Part shown: piece after piece, positions 33,329 to 41,263 of the stretch
How positions within the stretch are numbered: the first letter of the stretch is position 1
Layout of the letters: each line of letters begins with the position of its first letter
Origin: Comamonadaceae bacterium
GTDB lineage: Bacteria > Pseudomonadota > Gammaproteobacteria > Burkholderiales > Burkholderiaceae_C
Assembly: GCA_027486755.1 (NCBI GenBank)
Contig: JAIXOM010000042.1
Span: 1-56,689 of the forward strand
Direction of reading: 5' to 3'
DNA: 56,689 nucleotides
The notes under the pieces: model-generated
The model's input: only the letters and a program-made list of their open reading frames with translations
Told to the model about the DNA's origin: nothing
Databases searched by the model: none
Made by a program: the position numbers and the translations under genes

Positions 33329-33771
33329 GCGGTAGGGCGGCGCGCGGGCCGGCGGGTTTGCTCCAAGAGCGCTTGCACAAGATGGATTTCGGCCTCGTGG
33401 CAGGCGATCAGCCGTGCCCAGCGGGCATCGCTCATCGCTGGGCCGCGCCAGGCGGCCAGCGAAACCACGCAGCCGCTCAGGTGGGGTAGCACCCGGGCCG
33501 CGATGCGTGGGTTCAATTGCCGGGCATCGCTGCCGACCCAGTAGTCGACCTGGCTCAGGCTCTGATTGAGCACCGGCCGGACAAAGCTCGCCGAACCGTC
33601 AAACAGGCTCACGCCTTTGTACAGACCGGTACTGACCCGCACCGTGTTCATGCTGCCCAGGGCCCAGCGGCCCAGTTGGCGGCCGTCGGCCAGAAACCGC
33701 AGAGCGCGTTCTGGATCGACCGCGCACACCAGGCTGGTGATGTGGGCCGGGGCTTGGGCGGGTGCGCTCAT
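33325..33771 (-). CDS. Small START/SRPBCC-like protein of the kynureninase operon
   Basis: The 148-residue protein has no signal peptide. The pattern ALRFLADGRQLGRWALGSMNTV, then GLYKGVSLFDGSASFVRPVL and NQSLSQVDYWVGSD, resembles a START-like (SRPBCC) ligand-binding fold, whose members often begin with a sentence like WxxLxDxxxLxxW. This is a weak fold-level guess. It lies between the binding-protein gene and kynU, and overlaps kynU by four bases, so it should serve the same pathway, perhaps by binding an aromatic intermediate. No catalytic residues can be named. Confidence 0.6.
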   Translation of the reverse strand: MSAPAQAPAHITSLVCAVDPERALRFLADGRQLGRWALGSMNTVRVSTGLYKGVSLFDGSASFVRPVLNQSLSQVDYWVGSDARQLNPRIAARVLPHLSGCVVSLAAWRGPAMSDARWARLIACHEAEIHLVQALLEQTRRPARRPTA

Positions 33772-33823
33772 GGCGGTGGCAGGCAGGCCGGGCGGCAGTG
33801 ACAGCAGCCCGGCGCCTGTGTGT

Positions 33824-35095
33824 TTACTCCTCGACCCGACGGGTCAGGGCCTGCATCTCGGTCAGGCTGATCGTGCGGTCGGTCACGATCTGACCGCCGT
33901 TGATCTTCCAGACCAGGGCCGGGCCGCTGACGTCGCCATTGGCGTCGAACTCAATCGGGCCGGTGGCGCCGAAGTACTTGATCGGCTTGCCCGCCCGGAT
34001 CAACTCCAGGGCCTTTTTGAATTCGGCCGGGCCGGTGCCCACCGGGGTGCCGCCCGGGGTGTGCACGCGGCGCACCGCCTCGCGGATGGACGGACCGCTC
34101 AGGTCCTTGGCAATGTTCATGGCCAGGGCCATCACCATGACCGCGTCATACTGGGTGTGGACGCCCGGGCCCTTGGAGTCGGCATTCCATTTTTTGAGGA
34201 AGGCGTCGTTGAAGGCGTCCACGTGGGGGCCCGGCTCCTGTGCGTTGTCCATGCCGAAAAAGTCCTCGACGAACTGCCCGCCCACGCCGTTGACGAAGTC
34301 CATGGTGCGCATGGAGTTGTTGAGTGCCACCTTGCGCGGGCCGCCTTGCGACAGCCATTCCCGCACGATGGTGACCGCATCCTTGGGAAAGCCGATCAGC
34401 AGCAGGGCCTCGGGCTTGGCCGCCAGGGCCCGCGTGACCTCAGCGCGGTAGCTGGGCTGGTTGTCGTTGTAGGCCACCTCGGCCAGGATCTCGCCGCCGA
34501 GCTTCTTGTGCGCGCCCCGGTAGAACCTGAGCATGTCGGTGCCGAAATCGGTGTTGACATAAATCACCGCCAGGCGCTTCATGCCGCGCCGATTGACCTC
34601 GGAGGCGGTGGCATAGGCCTGGGTCTTGCTGGTGGGCAGGGTGCGGAAGAAATAACCGCCGCTGCGCCCATCGGTGAAGTTGCTGGCCGATGAGCAGCAG
34701 GAGATCTGCACCACCTTGGACGGTGCCGTCACCGCAGAGATGATGGGGCCGGTCACGCCGGAGGAAATGGTGCCGGTGAAGGCCTGCACCCGCTCGACCT
34801 CGACCAGGTACTTGGCCGCATCCACGCCCACCGTGGGCTGGCCTTGGTCATCGCGCAAGATGAACTGCACCGGGCAGGCCTTGACGCCGCCGCCCTGGTT
34901 CACATGCTCGATGGCCAGTTCGGCCGCCTGTGCGATCTTTTTGGTGATGGGCGCCATCGAGCCGGTCAGCGGCAAGATGCCGCCGACCTTGACCGGGCAG
35001 GCCGGGGCCTGCGCCATGGCTGACGGCAGTGCTGCGGCCGTCAACAGCAGGCCGGCGAGCCAGCGACCTATTCCAAGGGATGAACCTGAACGCAT
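33824..35095 (-). CDS. ABC transporter binding protein, branched-chain amino acid type
   Basis: The 423-residue periplasmic protein has a signal peptide (GIGRWLAGLLLTAAALPSAMA) and a Peripla_BP_6 fold: KVGGILPLTGSMAPITKKIAQA, ILRDDQGQPTVGVDAAKYLVE, TGTISSGVTGPIISAV, AVIYVNTDFGTDMLRFYRG and DAVMVMALAMN. It feeds the LivHMGF-type permease encoded just upstream. The ATG at 35095 follows AAGGA; an upstream TTG at 35116 adds only seven residues before the same signal. Given the operon, the ligand may be kynurenine or N-formylkynurenine rather than leucine; this is inference. Confidence 0.88.
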   Translation of the reverse strand: MRSGSSLGIGRWLAGLLLTAAALPSAMAQAPACPVKVGGILPLTGSMAPITKKIAQAAELAIEHVNQGGGVKACPVQFILRDDQGQPTVGVDAAKYLVEVERVQAFTGTISSGVTGPIISAVTAPSKVVQISCCSSASNFTDGRSGGYFFRTLPTSKTQAYATASEVNRRGMKRLAVIYVNTDFGTDMLRFYRGAHKKLGGEILAEVAYNDNQPSYRAEVTRALAAKPEALLLIGFPKDAVTIVREWLSQGGPRKVALNNSMRTMDFVNGVGGQFVEDFFGMDNAQEPGPHVDAFNDAFLKKWNADSKGPGVHTQYDAVMVMALAMNIAKDLSGPSIREAVRRVHTPGGTPVGTGPAEFKKALELIRAGKPIKYFGATGPIEFDANGDVSGPALVWKINGGQIVTDRTISLTEMQALTRRVEE

Positions 35096-35130
35096 GATCA
35101 GTCCTTTCTTCAACAATTAAAAAAACCAGC

Positions 35131-36078
35131 TTACCAAACCAAATGTCTTGAAACCACCGCGCGCTCGCCGATCAGGCCGCGCGGCTTGTACAGCAGCATC
35201 AGCACCAGCGTCAGCCCGATCAGGATCACCTGAATGGCCGCGCCCTGTGCGGCGTGTGAAGGCGGCACCCATTTGGAGACCGCCACCCCGCTGGCCGCCC
35301 AGATGCCCCAGACCACCAAGGCCCCGAGCATCGCACCCCGGTTATTGCCACTGCCGCCCACAATCAACATGGCCCAGATCTGAAAAGTCAGAATAGGCAA
35401 GAAGTCGAAGGGGCTGACAAAGCCGATGAAGGTCACATAGAGCGCGCCGGCCAGGCCCATCAGGGTCGAGCCCAGCACGAAGGACTGCAGCCGGTAGGAC
35501 AGCGGGCTTTTGCCCAGGGAGGACGCGGCCACCTCGTCCTCGCGGATGGCCCGCAGCACCCGGCCCCAGGGCGAAGACAGGATGCGCTCGAGCGCCCAAT
35601 ACACCAGGGCCACCACCGCCACCATGAACACCAGATAGAAGAGGTTGTAGCTCAGGGGCGTGTCAAACCAGGTGCCCAGCGGCTTGGGAATGCGGGTGAT
35701 GCCTTGCGAGCCACCGGTCCAGGACTCCAGGTTGAGCGAGACCAGCTGGATCATGATGCCAATGCCAAAGGTGGCAATGGCCAGATAGTCGCCGCGCAGG
35801 CGGATGGTGATCAGGCCGATCAGCGCTGCCGCCAGCGCGGTCACCAACATGGCCGCGATGATGCCCACCAGCCAGGGCAGGCCGTAGTTGCCCATCAGCT
35901 GCGCATTGGGCGCGGCCGTCAAGATGGCATGGGTGTAGGCGCCGATGGCATAAAAGCCGGCCACGCCCGCATTGAACAGGCCGGTAAAGCCCCACTGCAG
36001 GTTCAGGCCCATGGTCAGGATGCACAGCACCAGCACCACGCAGATGAAAAACACCAAATAAGAGGCCAAGCCCAGCAT
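35131..36078 (-). CDS. livM: ABC transporter permease, LivM type
   Basis: The 315-residue inner-membrane protein has about nine hydrophobic segments and the LivM signature GLNLQWGFTGLFNAGVAGFYAIGAY near the N-terminus. RIREDEVAASSLG-like text (AIREDEVAASSLGKSPLSYR) is the cytoplasmic coupling loop, and GGSGNNRGAMLGALVVWG follows. The frame is open upstream to 36213, but the ATG at 36078 gives the usual start. It pairs with LivH to form the channel. It lies 13 bases after livH and 35 bases before the binding-protein gene. Confidence 0.9.
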   Translation of the reverse strand: MLGLASYLVFFICVVLVLCILTMGLNLQWGFTGLFNAGVAGFYAIGAYTHAILTAAPNAQLMGNYGLPWLVGIIAAMLVTALAAALIGLITIRLRGDYLAIATFGIGIMIQLVSLNLESWTGGSQGITRIPKPLGTWFDTPLSYNLFYLVFMVAVVALVYWALERILSSPWGRVLRAIREDEVAASSLGKSPLSYRLQSFVLGSTLMGLAGALYVTFIGFVSPFDFLPILTFQIWAMLIVGGSGNNRGAMLGALVVWGIWAASGVAVSKWVPPSHAAQGAAIQVILIGLTLVLMLLYKPRGLIGERAVVSRHLVW

Positions 36079-36091
36079 CAGTGCACCTGTC

Positions 36092-36991
36092 TCATGAAGA
36101 CTTCTCGCCCAACAAACCCTGGGGGCGCAGCCACAGCACGCCCAGCAGGAGTAAAAATGGCATGGCCGGCTTGTAGCCAGGGTTGGCCACCAGCAGGAAG
36201 AGGTTTTCTGCAATGCCCACCAGCAGGCCGCCGATCACCGCCCCCGGCAGACTGCCGACCCCGCCGAAGATCGCTGCTGCAAACACCGACAGCAGCATAT
36301 TGGAGCCGAGCTCGGGGTGCAGCTGCGGCGTCAGCCCCGAGAAAACGCCCGCCATGGCGGCCATGAAGCCCGAGATCAGCCAGGTGGTGCGCACCACGCT
36401 GTCGACCCGGATGCCGCAGACCTGCGCCAGCGTCGGGCTCTCGGCCATGGCCCGCATCGCAATGCCGGTGCGGTGAAAGGTCAGGTACAGGTGGAGCACG
36501 ATCACCAGCAGCACGGTGAGCGCGAGGATGAAGACCTGATCGGGCAGCACCCGCAGCCCCGGCAGGATCATCACCCCCATCTGCAGCTCGCGGGTATAGA
36601 AGTAGGAGTCGTGCCCCCAGATCAGCACCAGGACGTGGCGCAGCACCAGCGCCGCGCCAAAGGCGGCGAACACCAGCACCAAAGAGGCGGCGCCGCTGCG
36701 CCGCAGCGGGCGAAATACCAGCAGGTCCAGCCACCACGACAGGACCCCGGCCAGGACCGAAGCCAGCAGCGCGGCCAGCAGCAACTGCCAGCCAAAGCTC
36801 AGACCCAGGGTGGGCGTGCCGGGGCCGATGAAGGTCACCACCGCCAGCGCCAGGTAGGCGCCTATGGTCATGAATTCGGCATGCGCGAAATTGGCAAATC
36901 GCATGATCTGCAGCGTCAGCGACAGGCCGATGGCCCCGAGCGAGATGATGGCGCCGGTAAAGATTCCGTCGGCCAGGGCTTGCACGATCAT
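36092..36991 (-). CDS. livH: ABC transporter permease, LivH type
   Basis: The 299-residue permease opens ALADGIFTGAIISLGAIGLSLT and continues LQIMRFANFAHAEFMTIGAYLAL, the LivH hallmark. AMRAMAESPTLAQVCGIRVD is the EAA-like coupling loop and FGGVGSLPGAVIGGLLVGIAENL the conserved end. It forms the inner-membrane channel with LivM. Its ATG overlaps the livF stop by four bases. Confidence 0.92.
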   Translation of the reverse strand: MIVQALADGIFTGAIISLGAIGLSLTLQIMRFANFAHAEFMTIGAYLALAVVTFIGPGTPTLGLSFGWQLLLAALLASVLAGVLSWWLDLLVFRPLRRSGAASLVLVFAAFGAALVLRHVLVLIWGHDSYFYTRELQMGVMILPGLRVLPDQVFILALTVLLVIVLHLYLTFHRTGIAMRAMAESPTLAQVCGIRVDSVVRTTWLISGFMAAMAGVFSGLTPQLHPELGSNMLLSVFAAAIFGGVGSLPGAVIGGLLVGIAENLFLLVANPGYKPAMPFLLLLGVLWLRPQGLLGEKSS

Positions 36992-37749
36992 GCGGCCACC
37001 CGTCTGCGACCCGCGCCCAAAAACGCGGCCGCTACCGCTGGATCGTCGAGCAGCGAGCGGGCCGGGCCGTCCAGGTGGTTGCGGCCCTCGACCAAGATGT
37101 AGGCCCGGTCGCTGTGCTGCAGCGCGCCCTTGGCGTTTTGCTCCACCATCAGCACACTGACCCCCTGCCGGCTCAGCCGGTGCAGGCTCTCGAAGACCTC
37201 CTGCACCATCATGGGGGCCAGTCCGGCCGAGGGCTCGTCGAGCATCAGCACGCTCGGGTTGGTCATCAGGGCGCGGGCGATGGCCAGCATCTGGCGCTGG
37301 CCGCCCGATAGCGTGCGCGCCTTGTTGCGGCGCTTGGCGGCCAGGGCCGGAAACATGGCATAGGCCTGTTCGAGCCGCTGGGGCAGCTCGGCGCCCAGGA
37401 TGTAACCACCGACGCGCAGGTTTTCATGGATGCTCAAAGTGGCAAACACATTGCCGGTTTGCGGCACAAAGCCGACCCCGGCCTGCATGATCTGGTCTGA
37501 TGCCTGTCCCAGCAGAGACTGTCCGCGCAGATCGATGCGTCCCGACTCAATGTTCACCAGCCCCGCAATGGCCTTCATCAGCGTGCTCTTGCCGGCGCCA
37601 TTGGGGCCGATGATGGTGACCATTTCGCCAGCATCGACCCGCAGGCTCGCGCCCTGCACGATGGGCATGCCGGGGACATAGCCGGCCACCAGGTCCTGCA
37701 ACTGCAGGACTGCGGTGGCCTGGGCTGCTGCGGCGTTCATCGCTGTCAT
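36988..37749 (-). CDS. livF: ABC transporter ATPase, LivF type
   Basis: The 253-residue ATPase has Walker A (GPNGAGKST), VGFVPQTGNVFATLSIHENL (Q-loop, LivF type), the signature LSGGQRQM, Walker B (VLMLDEPSAGLAPMM) and VEQNAKGAL. It energises LivHM with LivG. Its ATG overlaps the livG stop by four bases. A second ATG lies nine bases in. Confidence 0.93.
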   Translation of the reverse strand: MTAMNAAAAQATAVLQLQDLVAGYVPGMPIVQGASLRVDAGEMVTIIGPNGAGKSTLMKAIAGLVNIESGRIDLRGQSLLGQASDQIMQAGVGFVPQTGNVFATLSIHENLRVGGYILGAELPQRLEQAYAMFPALAAKRRNKARTLSGGQRQMLAIARALMTNPSVLMLDEPSAGLAPMMVQEVFESLHRLSRQGVSVLMVEQNAKGALQHSDRAYILVEGRNHLDGPARSLLDDPAVAAAFLGAGRRRVAA

Positions 37750-38528
37750 GTGCTGGGCCCCAGGTAGGCGTCAAGCACCAGCGGGTTGTCCTGGATTTCG
37801 CGCGGGCTGCCTTGGGCCAGCACCCGGCCCTGGGCCATCACCAGCACCCGCTCGCACACCCGCATGACCAGGTCCATGTTGTGCTCGATCAGCAAGAAGG
37901 TGATGCCGCGCTGATGCAGCATCTGCACCCGCTCCATCAGGGTTTCGAGCAGACTGGGGTTGACGCCGGCGGCGGGCTCGTCCAGCAAAATCATCGCCGG
38001 ATCGATCATCAACACCCGCGCCAGCTCCAGCAACTTTTGCTGCCCGCCCGAGAGCTGCCCGGCCAGCAAGGCGGCCTTGTCCGACAGGGCGCACCAGTCG
38101 AGCACGCTGCGCGCGCGCTCCTGTAGCTCCCGTTCCTGGGCCCGCACCCGGCCTATGGCCCACCAATTGGCGTCAAAACGCTCACCGAGCTGGCCGCTGG
38201 GGGCCAGCAGCACGTTTTCGAGCACCGTCATGTTGGCAAAGGGGCGTGGCACCTGAAAGGTGCGTGCCAGGCCCCGGCGAAAGATCGCATGGGGCGAGAG
38301 CGAATCGATGGCTTGGCCTTGAAAGAGGATGCGGCCCGAATCCCTCCTCTGGGCGCCGGCGATCAGGTCAAAGGTGGTGGTTTTGCCAGCGCCGTTGGGC
38401 CCGATCAGCCCGGTCAGGCTGCCGCGCGCAACCGTGAAGTCGACATCATCGACCGCACGCAGCTGCCCAAAGGCCTTGCAGAGGCCCTTGAGTTCAAGAA
38501 TCGGTTCGGAGGAGGACGGGGAGAGCAA
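37746..38528 (-). CDS. livG: ABC transporter ATPase, LivG type
   Basis: The 260-residue ATPase has LKGLCKAFGQLRAVDDVDF, Walker A (GPNGAGKTT), LARTFQVPRPFANMTVLENV (LivG Q-loop), LSGGQQKLLELARVL, Walker B (MILLDEPAAGVNP) and LIEHNMDLVM. The only start before the fold in this frame is TTG at 38528, with no clear ribosome site; this is a less usual start and could limit its translation. It is the second gene of the operon after the hydrolase at 38616. Confidence 0.9.
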   Translation of the reverse strand: MLSPSSSEPILELKGLCKAFGQLRAVDDVDFTVARGSLTGLIGPNGAGKTTTFDLIAGAQRRDSGRILFQGQAIDSLSPHAIFRRGLARTFQVPRPFANMTVLENVLLAPSGQLGERFDANWWAIGRVRAQERELQERARSVLDWCALSDKAALLAGQLSGGQQKLLELARVLMIDPAMILLDEPAAGVNPSLLETLMERVQMLHQRGITFLLIEHNMDLVMRVCERVLVMAQGRVLAQGSPREIQDNPLVLDAYLGPST

Positions 38529-38615
38529 CGGAGATAACGCACCAGGGAGCGCTAAGGCTAAATTTCAAGGGTCTGAGCATAGCGACTGAGCCCCAGACCC
38601 TCATGCGTGTTTATC

Positions 38616-39467
38616 CTAGGCTTGGCCTGTCAATTGCTTTACACCGGGGCGCAGGAGCTCGCGTGTGGCCAGGCTCAAGGGCTGCTCGGCCTGGGCCAGT
38701 TCGTCGAGCACCACCGTGATGTGGTTGGCCTGCGCGACCTCCATGTGGCTGACCCTCGCCCCCTGGGCCCGCGCATGCTGCGCAAAGGCCTCGCTTTGCC
38801 GCAGGAACTCCGAGGTTTCGGCGCCACCGACAGCCACCAGCAAGGGCGCATTGAGCGACAGCGCTCGTTGGAGCGGGCTAAAGCGCTCGATCTCCTCGGC
38901 CGTCAAGTGCAGGCTGTCGTTCTGGAAAGACAGGGCCACCGGCGCCAGGTCAAACAGACCGCTGATGGCGACGCCACCGCACAGGCCGTCTTCAGGAAAA
39001 CCCATGCCTGCCATCCAGGCCGTGTCCATCAGTTCGGCCACCAGGTGCCCGCCGGCCGAATTGCCCGCGACCGCGATGCGCGCACGGTCCAGCCCCAAGG
39101 CATCGGCCTGGCGGTGCAGATGCACCAGGGCCAGGCGGCAGGCCTGCACCACCTCCTGCATGCGCACCCTGGGGATGAGCGGATAGTCGATGACGGCCAG
39201 CGCCACGCCGTGGTCCACAAAGGCGGGCGCCAGAAAAGAAAACTGGGCCGCTCGCATACTGCGCCAGAAACCGCCGTGGATGAACATCAGCACCGGCACC
39301 GGCCCCTGCAAGCCGGGCGGCCGGTAAAGGTCCAAGGTGTGATCCGGGTCCGGTCCATAGGCAATGGCTCGCTCGCAGGCATACCGCGCGCTGACCTGCT
39401 CGGCGGCCAGCGCACGCCGGCGCATCACTGCGTCAAGGTCCTTGATGGAGTCCAGGGTGAAAGGCAT
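38616..39467 (-). CDS. Alpha/beta hydrolase, kynurenine-formamidase-like
   Basis: The 283-residue alpha/beta hydrolase has the oxyanion motif LMFIHGGFWRSM, the nucleophile elbow AVAGNSAGGHLVAELM (Ser in GNSAG) and the C-terminal histidine in AQANHITVVLDEL. HGGFW with GxSAGGH is the pattern of the arylformamidase (kynurenine formamidase, AFMID-like) and esterase group. In one operon with kynureninase, formylkynurenine hydrolysis is the best guess; another small ester or amide is possible. The ATG at 39467 has AGGAG five to six bases upstream; an ATG at 39485 is further out. It heads an eight-gene minus-strand operon down to kynU. Confidence 0.82.
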   Translation of the reverse strand: MPFTLDSIKDLDAVMRRRALAAEQVSARYACERAIAYGPDPDHTLDLYRPPGLQGPVPVLMFIHGGFWRSMRAAQFSFLAPAFVDHGVALAVIDYPLIPRVRMQEVVQACRLALVHLHRQADALGLDRARIAVAGNSAGGHLVAELMDTAWMAGMGFPEDGLCGGVAISGLFDLAPVALSFQNDSLHLTAEEIERFSPLQRALSLNAPLLVAVGGAETSEFLRQSEAFAQHARAQGARVSHMEVAQANHITVVLDELAQAEQPLSLATRELLRPGVKQLTGQA

Positions 39468-39548
39468 GCGCGCTCCTGTTTGCATCGATGGCCGCGGCGA
39501 CCGGGCCGAGCAGCGAGGGTAGCCGATGACCGGCCGCTTTTGAGCTAT

Positions 39549-39620
39549 GTGGGAGCACCGCCCTCGGTGCGATGGGGCATCCGATCAAGCGCCGCATCGC
39601 CGCGAGGGCGCGGCTCCCAC
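39549..39620. repeat. REPIN-type repeat, copy 3 (72 bp)
   Basis: Ends GTGGGAGCACCGCCC and GGCGCGGCTCCCAC match copies at 23742 and 23864, with the same core GGGCATCCGATCAA then GCGCCGCATCG. The left half has compensating changes (CACCG...CGGTG instead of CGCCG...CGGCG), which keep the hairpin and point to selection on structure. Confidence 0.85.
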
Positions 39621-39650
39621 ACCCATACCCATACCCATACCCATACCGGC
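39618..39650. repeat. CCCATA microsatellite
   Basis: About five copies of CCCATA follow the REPIN directly and lead into ACCGGCTTTTGAA, the same flank seen at 23843. Unit-number changes by slippage are expected. Confidence 0.8.
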
Positions 39651-39665
39651 TTTTGAACCCTGTGA

Positions 39666-39695
39666 GTGGGAGCGCCGCCCTCGGCGCGATAGGGC
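39666..39695 (+). repeat. Single REP half-element
   Basis: GTGGGAGCGCCGCCC then TCGGCGCGATAGGGC equals the left half of the REPINs. The right half is missing and replaced by unique sequence. Confidence 0.75.
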
Positions 39696-39779
39696 GGCCC
39701 ACCCAACACTGCTATCGTTGCGGCTACCGACCGCCGCGAGAATGCGGCTGCAACCCACACCGCAAAACCAGGGCACACC

Positions 39780-41210
39780 ATGAGCACCGAGCCGCGCACA
39801 CTGATCCAAGCCTTGCGCACCATTGTTGGCACCGACCACCTCATCGAGGGCGATGACACCACGCCCTATGTGACCGAATGGCGGGGCCGTTTTCGGGGCG
39901 ACGCGCTGTGCGTGGTCAAGCCCGCCGATCGGGACCAGGTCGCGGCCATCGTCAGCCTGTGCGTTCAGCACGGCGCGCCTGTGCTGCCGCAGGGCGGCAA
40001 CACCAGCATGTGCGGCGGCTCGGTCCCCTACCCGGCCGAGCAGGCCCGGCCGCCGGTGATCATCAATCTTTCACGGCTGCGGCGCATCCGCCAGGTCGAT
40101 GCCCTCAACAACTCCATCGAGGTGGACGCCGGCTGCACCGTGGCCGAGGTGCAGGCCGCCGCTGCTGCGGTCGAGCGCTTGTATGCGGTGAGCTTTGGCG
40201 CTGAAGGCTCGGCCCAGATCGGCGGCTCGGTGGCCACCAATGCCGGCGGCACCGGCGTGCTGCGCTACGGCAATACCCGCGACAACGTGCTGGGCCTGGA
40301 AGTGGTGCTGCCCGACGGCTCGGTCTGGGAGGGCCTGCGCACCCTGCGCAAGGACAACACCGGTTACGACCTCAAGCAACTGTTCATCGGCGCCGAGGGC
40401 ACCCTGGGTCTGATTACCGCGGTCACGCTCAAATTGCACCCCAGGCCGACCGCGCAGGCCATGGCCTGGGTGGCGCCACGCAGCCTGGAGGACGCACTGG
40501 CCCTGCTGGCGCTCACCCAAGGCCACTGTGGGGCGAGCCTGAACGCCTTTGAGATCCTCAACCACACCCAGCTCGAGCATGTGCTAACCCATGTGCCCGG
40601 CCTGCGCGCGCCGCTGACCCAGCCCGCGCCCTGGAACCTGCTGATCGAGCTGAGCGACCGCAGCGACGCTGCGCAGCTGCAGGCCAAGCTTGAACAGGTG
40701 CTGACGCAGGCGGGCGAGCTGATCACCGACGCGGCACTGGCCAGCAACCAAGCCCAGTGCGAGCAGTTCTGGCGCATCCGCAGCTCGGTCTCTGAGGGCA
40801 ACAAGAAGTCGGGCATGAGCCTGGTCTTTGATGTGGCGGTACCGCTGGTGCGGGTGCCGCAATTCATCGCCCAGGCCGAAGCCGCGGTGCGCCTGTTGTG
40901 CCCAGAGGTCCGGGTGCCGGTGGTCGGCCATCTGGGCGACGGCAATATGCACCTGGTGATCGTGATCGGCTGGGCGCATTGGCAGAGCTTGAGCGACCCG
41001 CAAGCCTTGCTGCAGACCATGCGCGATGCGGTCTACGCCATCGTTGCCGAATTGGGCGGCACCTGGAGTGCCGAGCACGGCATAGGCCGCATGCTGCTCA
41101 AGGAGATGCAGCAGTACAAGAGCTCGGTCGAGTTAAACCTGATGCGCACCATCAAGGCCACGCTCGATCCGCAAGGGCTGTTCAACCCGGGCAAGGTGCT
41201 GCCGGCTTGA
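39780..41210 (+). CDS. FAD-linked D-2-hydroxyacid dehydrogenase
   Basis: The 476-residue protein has an N-terminal PCMH FAD domain (APVLPQGGNTSMCGGSVP, then GSVATNAGGTGVLRYGNTRDNVLG, FIGAEGTLGLITAVTLKLHP) and a C-terminal FAD-oxidase domain with GHLGDGNMHLVIV (metal-binding histidines) and SAEHGIGRML. This is the D-lactate, glycolate or D-2-hydroxyglutarate dehydrogenase family. It oxidises a D-2-hydroxyacid to the 2-oxoacid and passes electrons to a quinone, cytochrome or ETF. It stands alone on the plus strand. The exact acid cannot be read. Confidence 0.88.
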   Translation: MSTEPRTLIQALRTIVGTDHLIEGDDTTPYVTEWRGRFRGDALCVVKPADRDQVAAIVSLCVQHGAPVLPQGGNTSMCGGSVPYPAEQARPPVIINLSRLRRIRQVDALNNSIEVDAGCTVAEVQAAAAAVERLYAVSFGAEGSAQIGGSVATNAGGTGVLRYGNTRDNVLGLEVVLPDGSVWEGLRTLRKDNTGYDLKQLFIGAEGTLGLITAVTLKLHPRPTAQAMAWVAPRSLEDALALLALTQGHCGASLNAFEILNHTQLEHVLTHVPGLRAPLTQPAPWNLLIELSDRSDAAQLQAKLEQVLTQAGELITDAALASNQAQCEQFWRIRSSVSEGNKKSGMSLVFDVAVPLVRVPQFIAQAEAAVRLLCPEVRVPVVGHLGDGNMHLVIVIGWAHWQSLSDPQALLQTMRDAVYAIVAELGGTWSAEHGIGRMLLKEMQQYKSSVELNLMRTIKATLDPQGLFNPGKVLPA

Positions 41211-41263
41211 TGGGCTTGCGGCCGCCGGGTCGGTGCCGAGCCAGACCCCACCGGTCCTGATGT

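Larger units (their letters stand above)
39468..39779. other. Gene-free stretch: promoter space, REPIN, CCCATA array
   Basis: These 312 bases separate the divergent hydrolase operon and the FAD-linked dehydrogenase. They hold a REPIN, a CCCATA microsatellite and a half REP. No gene is supported; the short open frames here are repeats read through. Confidence 0.7.
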
